From Ensifer sp. IC3342 (GTDB lineage: Bacteria; Pseudomonadota; Alphaproteobacteria; Rhizobiales; Rhizobiaceae), in contig NZ_JADYVE010000004.1 of assembly GCF_020193655.1 (NCBI RefSeq), forward strand, positions 186,001 to 250,000: DNA of 64,000 nucleotides. The letters are read 5' to 3'. The translations under genes were made by a program, and so were the position numbers. Shown one piece after another: positions 1 through 9,332 of the stretch (within the stretch, counting starts at the first letter, position 1; the number at the start of each line of letters is the position of its first letter). The notes beneath the pieces are model-generated. The model searched no databases, was not told the origin of the DNA, and saw only the letters and a list, made by a program, of their open reading frames with translations.

Positions 1-1421
1 TCGGCGTCCTGCCCGGCATCGGCCCCGCGTTGACCGTGGCGCTTTTGCTGCCCGTTACCTACAAGCTCGATCCGGGCGGCTCGCTGATCATGTTCGCCGG
101 CATCTATTATGGCGGCATGTATGGCGGCTCGACCACTTCGATCCTGCTCAACACGCCGGGCGAAAGCTCGTCCATCGTCACGGCGCTCGAGGGCAACAAG
201 ATGGCGCGCGCCGGACGCGGCGGCCCGGCATTGGCGACCGCTGCGATCGGCTCCTTCGTCGCCGGCCTCATCGCCACACTCGCGCTCGCCTTCATCGCGC
301 CCTATATCGTCAAGCTCGCGCTCGTCTTCGGCCCGCGCGAATATTTCGCGCTAATGGTGCTGGCCTTCGTCACGGTGTCATCGGCTTTCGGGGACTCGAC
401 GCTTCGCGGCCTGACCTCCCTCTTCATCGGTCTGACACTCGCCTGCATCGGCATCGACCAGTTGACCGGCCAGACGCGCCTTTCCTTCGGCGTGCCCGAC
501 CTGCTCGACGGTATCGAGGTGACGACGCTTGCGGTCGCCATGTTCGCTATCGGCGAGACGCTCTACATCGCCGCCCAGGGCGATCGCGGCCCGGACAAGG
601 TCGAAGCCGTCAAGGGCTCGGTCTGGATGAGCGCTATGGATTGGGCACGCTCATGGAAGCCCTGGCTTCGCGGCACTGCCATCGGCTTTCCGATCGGCGC
701 GATGCCGGCCGGCGGCGCCGAAATCGGCACCTTTCTTTCCTATGCGACCGAAAAGCGCCTCACCAAGCATCCGGAAGAGTTCGGCAATGGCGCGATCGAA
801 GGCGTTGCCGGACCGGAAGCAGCCAACAACGCTTCGGCTGCCGGCACGTTGGTGCCGTTGCTCACTCTCGGGCTGCCGACGACGGCGACTGCGGCAATCA
901 TGCTGGCCGGCTTCCAGCAATACGGCCTCCAGCCCGGACCGCTGCTGTTTGCCACCAACCCGCAGCTCGTCTGGGGCTTGATCGCGAGCCTCCTCATCGC
1001 CAACTTCATGCTGCTGGTCCTGAACCTGCCGCTGATCGGCCTCTGGGTTAAGCTCCTGACCATCCCGAAGCCGTGGCTTTACGCAGGCATTCTCCTGTTC
1101 GCGACGCTCGGCACGATCGGCGCCAACCCGTCGGTGTTCGAACTCGGCATGCTGCTCGCCTTCGGCCTGCTTGGTTACGTCATGCGTGTCTTCGGCTATC
1201 CGATCGCGCCGGTTGTCGTCGGCCTGATCCTTGGACCGCTCGCGGAACAACAGCTTCGCCGGGCGCTCTCGATCAGCCAGGGTGACATTACCGTGCTCTT
1301 CACCTCGCCGATCGCAGCGGTGCTTCTGGTCATCGCCGCCCTTGCCCTTATCGTGCCGCTCATCCTGAGAGCGCGTGGGCGCGGCCAGGTCCTTGCGCAA
1401 CTTGCCGCCAGCGAGGACTGA
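1..1421 (+). CDS. tctA: Tripartite tricarboxylate transporter large permease TctA, 5' end outside the window
   Basis: Large integral membrane subunit of a TctABC-type secondary transporter that imports carboxylates with a periplasmic binding protein. The reading frame is open from base 3 and begins with [11 protein letters not shown], the conserved glycine/proline motif near residue 40 of the family, so only about 35-40 N-terminal residues are missing; the TTG at 30 is not the start. Further family marks are the [18 protein letters not shown] segment, the [13 protein letters not shown] segment and repeated hydrophobic helices to the C-terminus. The tctC and tctB genes are expected just upstream. 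The substrate cannot be read from the sequence. Confidence 0.93.
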   Translation, partial: GVLPGIGPALTVALLLPVTYKLDPGGSLIMFAGIYYGGMYGGSTTSILLNTPGESSSIVTALEGNKMARAGRGGPALATAAIGSFVAGLIATLALAFIAPYIVKLALVFGPREYFALMVLAFVTVSSAFGDSTLRGLTSLFIGLTLACIGIDQLTGQTRLSFGVPDLLDGIEVTTLAVAMFAIGETLYIAAQGDRGPDKVEAVKGSVWMSAMDWARSWKPWLRGTAIGFPIGAMPAGGAEIGTFLSYATEKRLTKHPEEFGNGAIEGVAGPEAANNASAAGTLVPLLTLGLPTTATAAIMLAGFQQYGLQPGPLLFATNPQLVWGLIASLLIANFMLLVLNLPLIGLWVKLLTIPKPWLYAGILLFATLGTIGANPSVFELGMLLAFGLLGYVMRVFGYPIAPVVVGLILGPLAEQQLRRALSISQGDITVLFTSPIAAVLLVIAALALIVPLILRARGRGQVLAQLAASED

Positions 1422-1446
1422 CGCTTTCGCCTCCCAAGGCGATTCA

Positions 1447-1494
1447 AGGAGCGGGAAATGGGAGGGGCAGCCCGTTTCCCGCTCCTACTTTCTT
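1447..1494 (+). terminator. Terminator hairpin after tctA
   Basis: A perfect 12-bp stem (AGGAGCGGGAAA at 1447-1458 with TTTCCCGCTCCT at 1475-1486) lies 26 bases after the tctA stop and is followed by a pyrimidine-rich ACTTTCTT tract. Confidence 0.7.
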
Positions 1495-1640
1495 CCTCTT
1501 CCAGCCTTTGAGGCCGGCTCGCCCCATCACTGGCGGACGTGCTTTCGCTGCATGGCTGGGGTGAGGTTTTGTGCATTGCAAAAACACGTGCTCGGGCCCA
1601 TCTTTCGCTTATCAAATAGAAAACGAAAGCGAGCAAAGAG

Positions 1641-1811
1641 ATGACTGCCACCAGCAAGAACCGTATGGGTTTCATTGGCCGCGCCTTCGCCGTTCTGGGT
1701 GCCGCGAATGCTGCCGCCGCCGCCGTCGAAGGCCACCGCCGCCCGAACGCGCGCGACCTGCGCACCCTCGGTATTGACCCGGCAACCTTTCCGGACATCC
1801 GCCGCGGCTAA
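1641..1811 (+). CDS. Small arginine-rich conserved protein, 56 aa
   Basis: Short gene with a purine-rich ribosome binding site (GAGCAAAGAG directly before ATG). The protein starts MTATSKNRMGFIGRAF, has an alanine-rich middle, and ends RDLRTLGIDPATFPDIRRG. The basic C-terminus with an R-x-L-x-x-LGI pattern recalls the small DUF1127-like proteins of rhizobia but is not a clear member. A 20-bp perfect palindrome follows at 1823-1842 and may end the transcript. Function unknown; called real because of the ribosome binding site, alphaproteobacterial codon use and compact end. Confidence 0.55.
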   Translation: MTATSKNRMGFIGRAFAVLGAANAAAAAVEGHRRPNARDLRTLGIDPATFPDIRRG

Positions 1812-2144
1812 CGGCGCGTAACACAGCCAAGATCTTGGCTGTCCAACTGGCTGCCGGGTAGCCGGCCGACTACCTCTCGATCGTTCAGCGGCTTCTCGCA
1901 AGGCGCCGCTTGCTTATCCGGCCCGACAAAAGGTCGATGAAGGTGAGGCTTGCACCTTGGCGCCGCAGCCATTCAATCGTCGGTACTCAGGCACCTGCTC
2001 TCGCTACAGCGTCGGATAAATCCCGCAGAACCGGCGACCACGGCAATGATCGAGAGCTACCGCTGCCGCACGGCGAAGCCCACCGTGGGCCATGGTATCA
2101 AAGCGAGAACTTGACCCTGCACGCCTCCGTGTCATCCTGCGACG
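1812..2144. other. Intergenic region without a recognisable gene
   Basis: Holds the perfect palindrome ACAGCCAAGATCTTGGCTGT (1823-1842), which has no T tract. Open frames on both strands here have no recognisable protein similarity and no convincing ribosome binding sites. Confidence 0.5.
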
Positions 2145-2918
2145 ATGATCAGCGGTGTCCTTCTGGATCTTGCAGGCGTCATCTATGACGGCGAAGTGGC
2201 CGTGCCTGGCGCAACGGAGGCCGTCCTTCGCCTGCGCGACGTTGGCCTTCCCATCCGCTTCGTCAGCAACACCACCCGCTCGACCAAACCAGCCGTTCTT
2301 GACCGGCTTGCCCGGCTGGGCCTTTCCGTGGCAGCCGACGAAGTCTTCACGCCGGCTGAGGCGGCGCGCCAATGGCTTTCCGAACATGACCGATCGCCAC
2401 ATCTGCTCGTCCACCCCAATCTCGCGCCGGAATTCGAGGATCTGGCGAGCGATCTGCCGAAAGCCGTCGTTGTCGGTGATGCTGGTGAGGCTTTCGATTA
2501 CCGGGCGCTCAACGCTGCGTTTCGGGAATTGATTGCGGGCGCGGAATTGCTGGCGCTTGCCCCAAACCGGACTTTCATGGATTCCGACGGAAAGCTCAGC
2601 CTCGACGCCGGGGCGTTCGTAACAGGACTGGAATTCGCCAGCCAGAAGAGCGCGATCGTGCTCGGGAAGCCGTCGCAGGCCTTTCTCCGATCTGCACTCG
2701 CGACGATCAATTGTCCGGGCGCTCAGGCCGTCATGGTGGGTGACGACGCCGAAACAGATGTGGCGGGCGCGCTGCAGGCTGGCTTGGCGCACGCCCTGCT
2801 GGTGCGCACCGGCAAGTACCGCAAAGGCGACGAGAAGCGTTTCGAGCCAGCACCGACCGCGACGGTTCGAGATATTTCCGAAGCGGTCGATTGGATCATC
2901 GAAGCAAGAAAGCGGTGA
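2145..2918 (+). CDS. HAD-superfamily subfamily IIA hydrolase (LHPP/NagD-like phosphatase)
   Basis: 257-residue cytoplasmic phosphatase. Motif I is DLAGVIYDG (residues 8-16), the DxxG form found in the LHPP branch rather than the usual DxDG. Motif II is the SNTTRS segment near residue 41, motif III the lysine in LGKPSQAFL near residue 174, and motif IV MVGDDAETDVAGA near residue 195. The cap between motifs II and III is of the IIA type. Substrate unknown; relatives act on phosphohistidine/phospholysine, pyrophosphate or sugar phosphates. It converges on glnII. The ribosome binding site before the ATG is weak. Confidence 0.85.
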   Translation: MISGVLLDLAGVIYDGEVAVPGATEAVLRLRDVGLPIRFVSNTTRSTKPAVLDRLARLGLSVAADEVFTPAEAARQWLSEHDRSPHLLVHPNLAPEFEDLASDLPKAVVVGDAGEAFDYRALNAAFRELIAGAELLALAPNRTFMDSDGKLSLDAGAFVTGLEFASQKSAIVLGKPSQAFLRSALATINCPGAQAVMVGDDAETDVAGALQAGLAHALLVRTGKYRKGDEKRFEPAPTATVRDISEAVDWIIEARKR

Positions 2919-2992
2919 AGACGGGCATGGGAATCGCTGACTGTGGCAACAGCCATCAGCGTCCCTTCCTGGCGAGGATCACGCCAACCAGG

Positions 2993-3028
2993 AAAAAAGA
3001 CACGGCGCCGACATTCGCGTCGGCGCCG
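2993..3028 (-). terminator. Rho-independent terminator of glnII
   Basis: On the minus strand a 10-bp GC stem (CGGCGCCGAC with GTCGGCGCCG, 3003-3028) starts 11 bases after the glnII stop and is followed by TGTCTTTTTT. Confidence 0.85.
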
Positions 3029-3038
3029 CGGGGAGTGT

Positions 3039-4079
3039 TTATGCGACTTTCGCGACGCTGCCTTCGGTCGGAACGGTCGAGATGGTCTTCAGCACCTGCG
3101 AAGCGATCTGGTAGGGGCAGCCCTGGGAGTTCGGGCGGCGGTCTTCGAGATAGCCGCGGTAGCCGTTGTTGACGAAGCTGTGCGGGACGCGGATCGATGC
3201 ACCGCGGTCGGCAACGCCATAGCTGAACTTGTTCCACGGCGCCGTCTCATGCTTGCCGGTCAAACGCATGTGGTTGTCCGGGCCGTAAACGGCGATGTGC
3301 TCGTGCAGGTTCTTCTCGAAGGCAGCCATCAGCGCTTCGAAATAGTCCTTGCCGCCGACTTCACGCATGTAGGCGGTCGAGAAGTTGCAGTGCATGCCCG
3401 AGCCGTTCCAGTCGGTGTCACCGAGCGGCTTGCAGTGCCACTCGATGTCGATGCCGTACTTTTCCGTCAGGCGCTGCAGCAGGTAACGAGCAAGCCAGAC
3501 TTCGTCGGCAGCCTTCTTGGAGCCCTTGCCGAAGATCTGGAATTCCCACTGGCCCTTGGCGACTTCGGCATTGATGCCTTCATGGTTGATACCGGCCGCC
3601 AGGCAGATATCGAGATGCTCTTCGACGATCTGGCGTGCGATGTCGCCGACGTTCTTATAGCCGACGCCGGTGTAGTACGGGCCCTGCGGCGCCGGGTAGC
3701 CATGCTCCGGGAAGCCGAGTGGACGGCCGTCCTTGTAGAAGAAATATTCCTGCTCGAAACCGAACCAGGCGCCCTCGTCGTCGAGGATCGTCGCGCGGCT
3801 GTTCGACGGATGCGGGGTCTTGCCGTCCGGCATCATGACTTCGCACATGACCAGTACGCCGTTGGTGCGAACCGGGTCCGGATAGACCGCGACCGGCTTC
3901 AGCACGCAATCGGAGCTGCGGCCTTCGGCCTGCATCGTCGAGCTACCATCGAAACCCCACAGCGGGAGTTGCTCGAGCGTCGGGAATGCATCGAATTCCT
4001 TGATCTGCGTCTTTCCGCGCAGGTTCGGTACCGGGGTGTAGCCGTCGAGCCAGATATACTCGAGCTTATACTTTGTCAT
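3039..4079 (-). CDS. glnII: Glutamine synthetase type II
   Basis: ATP-dependent ligation of ammonia to glutamate in the eukaryote-like GSII form, the second glutamine synthetase of rhizobia. The start is the ATG at 4079 (MTKYKLEYIWLDG) after GAGAGATTCGCA; the frame stays open upstream but without similarity. The 346-residue length fits rhizobial GSII. Visible motifs are LWGFDGSSTMQAEG, GFEQEYFF, TDWNGSGMHCNFS, the ATP-site GKHETAPWNKFSYG and the arginine-rich RGASIRVPHSF. GSII is regulated by transcription through NtrC/sigma-54 and not by adenylylation, which agrees with the -24/-12 promoter at 4180-4195. A DUF2735-like gene is divergent upstream. Confidence 0.97.
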   Translation of the reverse strand: MTKYKLEYIWLDGYTPVPNLRGKTQIKEFDAFPTLEQLPLWGFDGSSTMQAEGRSSDCVLKPVAVYPDPVRTNGVLVMCEVMMPDGKTPHPSNSRATILDDEGAWFGFEQEYFFYKDGRPLGFPEHGYPAPQGPYYTGVGYKNVGDIARQIVEEHLDICLAAGINHEGINAEVAKGQWEFQIFGKGSKKAADEVWLARYLLQRLTEKYGIDIEWHCKPLGDTDWNGSGMHCNFSTAYMREVGGKDYFEALMAAFEKNLHEHIAVYGPDNHMRLTGKHETAPWNKFSYGVADRGASIRVPHSFVNNGYRGYLEDRRPNSQGCPYQIASQVLKTISTVPTEGSVAKVA

Positions 4080-4179
4080 TGCGAATCTCTCATAACGTGG
4101 TGTTGCGAGGCTTTGAGCAAATCCTAACGGAACGACACGCTTGCGAAGCGCCGACCGCCAAGGGATCCGGAACTGCATA

Positions 4180-4195
4180 AGCATTTTGCGTGCCA
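4180..4195 (-). promoter_or_regulatory. Sigma-54 (RpoN) -24/-12 promoter of glnII
   Basis: Read on the minus strand the sequence is TGGCACG-CAAAA-TGCT, matching the consensus TGGCACG-N4-TTGCW with one mismatch (ATGC for TTGC) and correct spacing between the GG and GC elements. It predicts a transcription start about 90 bases before the glnII ATG. An NtrC operator pair was not convincingly visible upstream. Confidence 0.85.
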
Positions 4196-4565
4196 GTTCG
4201 GACATTGTGCCTCGCTGGCAGCAAAAGAATTGATCGACCTGTGGATCCTTTGTCCGGGCGCGGAACCATCCACTTGCCGCTCGCGCCGTTGGAACGCTGT
4301 AATAGAGTCAAATGGTTAGTTGCTCGCGGTTCGGGCTCCGCCTCGCACCGGACCACGCCCTGCCGCCCCGCGAACCCAGATGGCATATGAATGGTGTGCC
4401 CAGCCGTAAAAATTCCGAGGGCGCCGGCTAAATTTTCATCGTGCGAAAGCGCGTGCCCACAAATACGGCACGCAATTGATTGCGTTTTCATCATTTCGCG
4501 CAAACCATGTGCAAATCAAATGCGATGCGCTATGCTCCCTCGCAGAACTCAAGGGAGACCAGACG

Positions 4566-4772
4566 ATGGCCGAGAGTTTATACCGCAGGTCGGCGACGAT
4601 TTATCCTTTCCCCGCGAAACCCTTCAGAAGGGCGGAGAATCGCCGGGAGGAGAAGCCGGATCCCGGTGCGCAGGACATTTGTGCCGCCGCCATAGACGGT
4701 TGCTGGTACCACGAAGAGGCCGTTCGCGCTGAAGCCGAAGAGCATCCAGGCATTCCGGGCAAGCTGAATTAG
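4566..4772 (+). CDS. Small protein resembling DUF2735, 68 aa
   Basis: Starts MAESLYRRSATIYPFPAKP after a strong ribosome binding site (AAGGGAGACC). The N-terminal R-x-SA-x-IY-x-FP pattern resembles DUF2735 proteins of rhizobia; my recollection is that these often lie beside glnII. The rest is charged and has no membrane segment. It is divergent from glnII across 486 bases that carry the glnII sigma-54 promoter. Function unknown; a role tied to nitrogen status is only suggested by position. Confidence 0.65.
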   Translation: MAESLYRRSATIYPFPAKPFRRAENRREEKPDPGAQDICAAAIDGCWYHEEAVRAEAEEHPGIPGKLN

Positions 4773-4842
4773 CTCGAACGCACCGCCTATTTTTTGATCA
4801 TCTGCATGAATTGCGGGCGACGCCTGCTTGTCGACGACGCAA

Positions 4843-5730
4843 CTATCCTTTGACGGCGCCCGACGTCAGACCAGCGACGATCTTGCGCTGGAAAGTCAGC
4901 ACCAGCACCAACAGCGGTAACGTTACGGTCACCGACGCGGCCATGATCTGGCCGAACGGATATTCGTAGCGGCTACTGCCGGTGAGGAGGCCGATCGCAA
5001 CCGGTACGGTCCGGTTCTCGTCGGTCAGAATAAAGGTGAGTGCGAAGAGGAATTCGTTCCACGCCAGAATGAACGAGAGTAGCCCCGTGCTGGCGATCGC
5101 CGGTCCCATCAGCGGCAGCAGCACATGGGTCAGCACCCTCAGCCGCGAACAGCCGTCGATGAGCGCCGCTTCCTCCAGCTCGGTCGGCAGATCGCGAATG
5201 AAGCTGGTCAGGATCCAGGTGGTAAACGGCAGCGTGAGGATGAGATAGGAAACGATGAGCGCCGACGGGCGATTGTAGAGCCCAAGCCAGCCTATCACTT
5301 CGAACATTCCCGAGAGCACGACCACCTGCGGGAAAATCGAGATCATCAGGACGGCGATCAAAATGATCCGGCCCGGCGAAAATTGCAGCCGCCCGAGCGC
5401 GTAAGCCGCGAGAATGCCGATCACAAGGGAAATCATCGTGCTGGCGAAAGCGACCAGACCGGAATTCACGAGCGCTCCCATGAAGACCGGATTGTGGAAC
5501 AGCTGCCGGTAATTGCTGAAGTCCAGCGACGGCAGGAGACTGAACCGGTAGAGCGCCTGGCCGGATTTCGTCGACGATACGATCGCCCAGTAATACGGGA
5601 AAAGCATGTAAACGAGCACGGCCGCTACGCCGACATAGAGACCGAAAGTCCTCAGGCGCTGGATCGTGCGATAGGTGCTGTTGGAATAGCGTTTTGCGGG
5701 GGCTGTCGCCGTCATTGCCATTTTCGTCAC
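4843..5730 (-). CDS. Sugar ABC transporter permease, MalG/UgpE type
   Basis: 295-residue inner membrane subunit with about six helices. The EAA loop that docks the ATPase is visible as ELEEAALIDGCSRLRVLTHVLLP near residue 190, written here as the key stretch EAALIDG. The start at 5730 overlaps the stop of the MalF-like gene by 4 nt (ATGA), so translation is coupled. Last gene of the operon that begins with the GH4 glycosidase gene at 11641. Confidence 0.93.
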   Translation of the reverse strand: MTKMAMTATAPAKRYSNSTYRTIQRLRTFGLYVGVAAVLVYMLFPYYWAIVSSTKSGQALYRFSLLPSLDFSNYRQLFHNPVFMGALVNSGLVAFASTMISLVIGILAAYALGRLQFSPGRIILIAVLMISIFPQVVVLSGMFEVIGWLGLYNRPSALIVSYLILTLPFTTWILTSFIRDLPTELEEAALIDGCSRLRVLTHVLLPLMGPAIASTGLLSFILAWNEFLFALTFILTDENRTVPVAIGLLTGSSRYEYPFGQIMAASVTVTLPLLVLVLTFQRKIVAGLTSGAVKG

Positions 5731-6620
5731 CCCGTTGTCCGATCGAGGCGCAGGACGCCAACAATAACAATCGCGATCAGCCCGATGATCATAAACACCC
5801 AGGTCGACGCCGCCGAGCCGAGGCCGAGGTCCTGGAAGCTGATCAGCTGGTCGCGCGCATAGATCGACATCGTCATGGTGTTTTCATTGTTGGCCGCGAG
5901 CACATAGCTCAGGTCGAACATCCTCAGCGCATCGAGCGTGCGAAACAGCATCGCAACGCCGATCGCCGGTGTGGCGAGCGGCAGCGTTATTGACCAGAAG
6001 CGCTTCCAGTGCGGCACGCCGGAGACCTCGGCGGCCTCGTATATCTCCTCCGGGATCAACTGGAGCCCTGCGAGAATGAGCAGCACCATGAACGGCGTCG
6101 TCACCCAGACATCGATGAAGATCACGGTATAGAGGATGAGCGAGGGTTCGGCGGTCCAGGCGACGCCCTTCTCGACGAGGCCCAGCGTCACGAGAAGCTT
6201 GTTGACGAGGCCGAACTGGTCGTTGAGCATCCATTCCCATATCCGGGTGGAGACGACCATCGGCATGGCCCAGGGAACAAGAATGGCCGCCCTGACGATG
6301 CCGCGGCCGACGAAAGCCCGGTGGAGCAACAGCGCGATCGCGAGCCCCAGTAGCGTCTCCAGGCCGACAGATATGACGGTGAAGAACAGCGTGTTCTTGA
6401 CCGCGCGCCAGAACACCGGATCTTCGGCGACGGCTATGAAATTGTCGATCCCGACAAAGCCGTAATTCGCCGGCGCATCGAGAAAGGCGTCGGTGAAGGA
6501 AAAGAAGATGCTCCGCGCGAGCGGCCAGATTGCGACGCCAAAGAGCGCGATTATCAGCGGCAGCAGAAACAGCCACGCGGTCCGGCTCTGCTGCCGTTGC
6601 ATCCTCTCGGCCGCACTCAC
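5727..6620 (-). CDS. Sugar ABC transporter permease, MalF/UgpA type
   Basis: 297-residue permease of the carbohydrate uptake transporter-1 class. A first helix lies at about residues 12-34 (TAWLFLLPLIIALFGVAIW) and the EAA loop includes EIYEAAEVSGVPHWKRF near residue 200. It overlaps both neighbours by 4 nt (the ATPase upstream, the MalG-like permease downstream). The substrate is presumably the one bound by the protein encoded at 8034-9299. Confidence 0.93.
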   Translation of the reverse strand: MSAAERMQRQQSRTAWLFLLPLIIALFGVAIWPLARSIFFSFTDAFLDAPANYGFVGIDNFIAVAEDPVFWRAVKNTLFFTVISVGLETLLGLAIALLLHRAFVGRGIVRAAILVPWAMPMVVSTRIWEWMLNDQFGLVNKLLVTLGLVEKGVAWTAEPSLILYTVIFIDVWVTTPFMVLLILAGLQLIPEEIYEAAEVSGVPHWKRFWSITLPLATPAIGVAMLFRTLDALRMFDLSYVLAANNENTMTMSIYARDQLISFQDLGLGSAASTWVFMIIGLIAIVIVGVLRLDRTTG

Positions 6621-7726
6621 AGCGAAGCTCCCGATGCCAGTTGCACGGCGCCGCCGTGATCGATCCGTCTCCCGTCTTCGCCGAAGAGATAGAGACTTTC
6701 AGGCTGCCAGCCGAGGCCGACCACCTCGCCCTCTGCGAATGCCGGCAGGCTTCCAGTCGAGCGCACCGTCCAGACCAGTGTCTCGCTGAGCCGCACATAG
6801 CAGACATATTCGTAACCGAGATCCTCCATGCGCTCGAAAGTTCCGCGGATCGCGCCCTTGGTCTCGGCGCTGACCAGCTTGAGGGCTTCGGGCCTGAGGC
6901 CAATCTCGACGGGGCTGTCGGCGCCAGCAAGTTCGGCGGCATGATAAAAGCCGCCGGCGCCCCGGAGCACGGTGCCCGATGAGGCGGCGCGGTCGAGCGG
7001 CGCGAAGTTCATGCGCGGACTGCCGAGAAAACCGGCGACGAATCTGTTCGCCGGCCGGTCATAAAGCTCCCTCGGCCGGCCGACCTGTTCTATCTGCCCC
7101 TGATTGAGGATGACGATCCGGTCGGCAAGCGTCATCGCCTCGGTCTGGTCATGCGTCACATAGATCATCGTCGTCTTCACGTCGGCATGCAGCTTGGCGA
7201 TCTCGAAGCGCATTTCCATGCGCAGATCGGCGTCGAGATTGGACAGCGGTTCGTCGAAGAGGAAAACCTCGGGATCACCGACAAGCGCGCGGCCGATCGC
7301 CACGCGCTGCCGCTGGCCGCCGGAAAGCTGGCGCGGGCGCCGGTCGAGCAGATGGCTGATCTTCAGCATCTCCGCGACCTTGGTCACGCGGCGGCGGATT
7401 TCGTCCTTGCCGAGGCGCGCGGTTTCGAGCGCGAAGCTGATGTTGCGCGACACGTTCATATGCGGATAGAGCGCATAGGACTGGAAGACGAAGGCAAGCC
7501 CGCGCCTAGATGCCGGCACGTCGGTCACCTGCTCGCCACCAATGAAGACGTCACCTTCGGAAACCGGGACAAGGCCGGCAATCACGCGCAAAAGCGTCGA
7601 CTTCCCGCAACCCGACGGGCCGACGAACACCATGAACTCGCCGTCCTCGATCTCCAGGTCGATCGACCGGATGACATCGTAGGCGCCAAAGCTCTTGCTG
7701 ACGTTTTTCAAGGTGACTGAAGCCAT
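6617..7726 (-). CDS. Sugar ABC transporter ATP-binding protein, MalK/UgpC type
   Basis: Nucleotide-binding subunit of about 369 residues. Walker A is [12 protein letters not shown], the signature [14 protein letters not shown], Walker [13 protein letters not shown] and the H-loop [14 protein letters not shown]; the last 130 residues form the MOP/TOBE regulatory domain of the MalK class. I chose the ATG at 7726 ([13 protein letters not shown]), which has GAGGGA seven bases upstream, over the in-frame TTG at 7741. The ATPase gene precedes the permease genes here, and a gap of about 300 bp with gene remnants separates it from the binding-protein gene. Confidence 0.93.
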   Translation of the reverse strand: MASVTLKNVSKSFGAYDVIRSIDLEIEDGEFMVFVGPSGCGKSTLLRVIAGLVPVSEGDVFIGGEQVTDVPASRRGLAFVFQSYALYPHMNVSRNISFALETARLGKDEIRRRVTKVAEMLKISHLLDRRPRQLSGGQRQRVAIGRALVGDPEVFLFDEPLSNLDADLRMEMRFEIAKLHADVKTTMIYVTHDQTEAMTLADRIVILNQGQIEQVGRPRELYDRPANRFVAGFLGSPRMNFAPLDRAASSGTVLRGAGGFYHAAELAGADSPVEIGLRPEALKLVSAETKGAIRGTFERMEDLGYEYVCYVRLSETLVWTVRSTGSLPAFAEGEVVGLGWQPESLYLFGEDGRRIDHGGAVQLASGASL

Positions 7727-7741
7727 TCCGCTGTCCCTCAA

Positions 7742-7935
7742 AGGCCTGCCGCGGCGCGGTCGGCCAGGATTTCTCTGTCGCTGCGTTCGAGCGCGATGGT
7801 CGCGGGCCAGTCGGCGGCAAACCTCCGGCCGTCGCCACGCGCTTCAACGCTTCCTTCTTACCGCTGGCGCTCAAAAGCAGCCAATGCCTGCCGCGATCTG
7901 CTCAGCAACACAGGAGCCCATTTCATCAAGCCCCC
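7742..7935 (-). pseudogene. Remnant of a NagB/6-phosphogluconolactonase-like sugar-phosphate isomerase
   Basis: Between the binding-protein and ATPase genes the minus strand encodes, in three different frames, pieces that read as one C-terminus: VAEQIAAG, then HWLLLSASGKKEALKRVA, then FAADWPATIALERSDREIL up to a TGA at 7742-7744, just before the ATPase start. The order (an LLLSxSGKKxEAL stretch, a P-A-x-x-L block, a final DRAAA) resembles the ends of glucosamine-6-phosphate deaminase/6-phosphogluconolactonase proteins. I read this as a decayed operon gene. The family call rests on recalled motifs and is tentative. Confidence 0.35.
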
Positions 7936-8033
7936 TCGAAGACAATAGGCTTCGCCATCAGGAACTCGTCGCGTCAAACTCCATGCTTGCGAAAAGGCGC
8001 CTCCGAAGAATCCCCTCGGAGATGCCACCTTGA

Positions 8034-9299
8034 TCATTCGCCGGCTTTGACGTCGCGCTGGAGGCGTCGTTCCAGGTCAGCGAGCTCCTTGGCGACATCG
8101 TCCTTGCCGGAAATGATGTCGTGAACGGCCCGGTAGAACGTGCGGGAAATCCGGTTGTAGTTCTTGCCGGTGGCAGCGGACGGACGGGCAACAGATTCCT
8201 CGAAGGCCGTCTTTGCCATGCCGAGGAAGGGAATTTTCGCCAGTACGTCGGCATCCTCGTAAAGCGCCTCGACTGTCGGGTTGTAGCCGCCTTCGATCGC
8301 GCGCATCTTCTGGTCCTCGAAGCTGACCATGTAGCGCAGCAGGTCAGCTGCAAGTTCCTGCTTCTGCGAATATTTGGAAACCCCGAGATAGGCCGTGCCG
8401 AGCGTGCCGCTCGACTTCTGCCCCTCGGCGCCGAGCGGCAGGGCGGAGACGCCGACCTTGCCGACGAGCTTCCCGCCTTCTGCCTGCGACGTGCCCCAGA
8501 CATAGGGCCAGTTGCGGTGGAATACGGCATTGCCGCTTTCGAAGAGGGCGCGCGAATTTTCCTCGTCGTAGTTGAGGACGCCTTCGGGCGAAATCGTCCC
8601 GATCCAGCCGCGCGCACGCGTCAGCGCCGCTTCCGTCACGGGGCTGTTGATGGTGACCTCGCCGTCATCGGAAATAATGGTCCCGCCGCCGGCCGAAGCG
8701 ATCCATTCCAGCGCGTCGCAGGTCAGGCCCTCGTAGCTGCGACCCTGCCAGGCATAGCCCCACATGTCGGGGTTTCCGGCCTTGCGCTCCGCGTCCTGGA
8801 TCTCCTTCGCGGTCGCGGTCATTTCATCCCAGGTCTTCGGCGGCTCCTTGCCGTATTTCTCGAGCAGGTCCTTGCGATAGAACATCAGCCCGGTATCGAT
8901 GTAGAAGGGCATCGCCAGAAGCTTGCCGTCGAGGCGCGCGGCATCCGTGGCCGAGGCGAAATGCGCCTTCACCTCGTCCTCCGGGATCATCGACGTGACG
9001 TCGAGCAGATGATCCTTGAACATGCCGAGCCAGATGACGTCGATATAAAGCACGTCGATGTCCGACGATTGGGCCGCGAAGAGTTGCTGGTAGATCGGGA
9101 TCGCATCGTCGAGGTTCTGCGGCATCCGGTTGAGCTTCACCTCGTTGCCGGTTTTCTCCGACCACTTCGCGACGGCCTTTTCACACAATTCGTAGTCGGT
9201 CGCGGAGCAGAACATCGAGACCGTTTCGGCTTTTGCCGGGAGCGCCAATGCGAAGGCCACCACGGCCATGCCTGCGAGCATTTTCAGTTTGTGTTTCAT
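8034..9299 (-). CDS. Extracellular sugar-binding protein of ABC transporter (family 1)
   Basis: 421 residues with a Sec signal peptide (MKHKLKMLAGMAVVAFALAL, cleavage after PAKA near residue 24). The mature protein has the type-1 carbohydrate-binding protein pattern, including the FAAQSSDIDVLYIDVIWLG segment and the GYAWQGRSYEGLTCDALEW segment that occurs in trehalose/maltose-type binding proteins. It should deliver an oligosaccharide to the permeases at 4843-6620. Gene order (GH4 hydrolase, kinase, binding protein) suggests a disaccharide or glycoside. Confidence 0.92.
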   Translation of the reverse strand: MKHKLKMLAGMAVVAFALALPAKAETVSMFCSATDYELCEKAVAKWSEKTGNEVKLNRMPQNLDDAIPIYQQLFAAQSSDIDVLYIDVIWLGMFKDHLLDVTSMIPEDEVKAHFASATDAARLDGKLLAMPFYIDTGLMFYRKDLLEKYGKEPPKTWDEMTATAKEIQDAERKAGNPDMWGYAWQGRSYEGLTCDALEWIASAGGGTIISDDGEVTINSPVTEAALTRARGWIGTISPEGVLNYDEENSRALFESGNAVFHRNWPYVWGTSQAEGGKLVGKVGVSALPLGAEGQKSSGTLGTAYLGVSKYSQKQELAADLLRYMVSFEDQKMRAIEGGYNPTVEALYEDADVLAKIPFLGMAKTAFEESVARPSAATGKNYNRISRTFYRAVHDIISGKDDVAKELADLERRLQRDVKAGE

Positions 9300-9332
9300 G
9301 TCGTTCCCTCATTCGTTCTCTTGTGAACGTCG

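Noticed and set aside
2943-4127. A 394-codon plus-strand open frame across glnII
   Set aside because: Antisense to an unmistakable glutamine synthetase II; no similarity of its own.
4080-4565. NtrC-binding palindrome upstream of glnII
   Set aside because: No TGCACC-N5-GGTGCA-like pair could be matched with confidence, although the sigma-54 promoter implies an activator site.
8121-9326. A 401-codon plus-strand open frame
   Set aside because: Antisense of the sugar-binding protein gene, which has a signal peptide and operon context.
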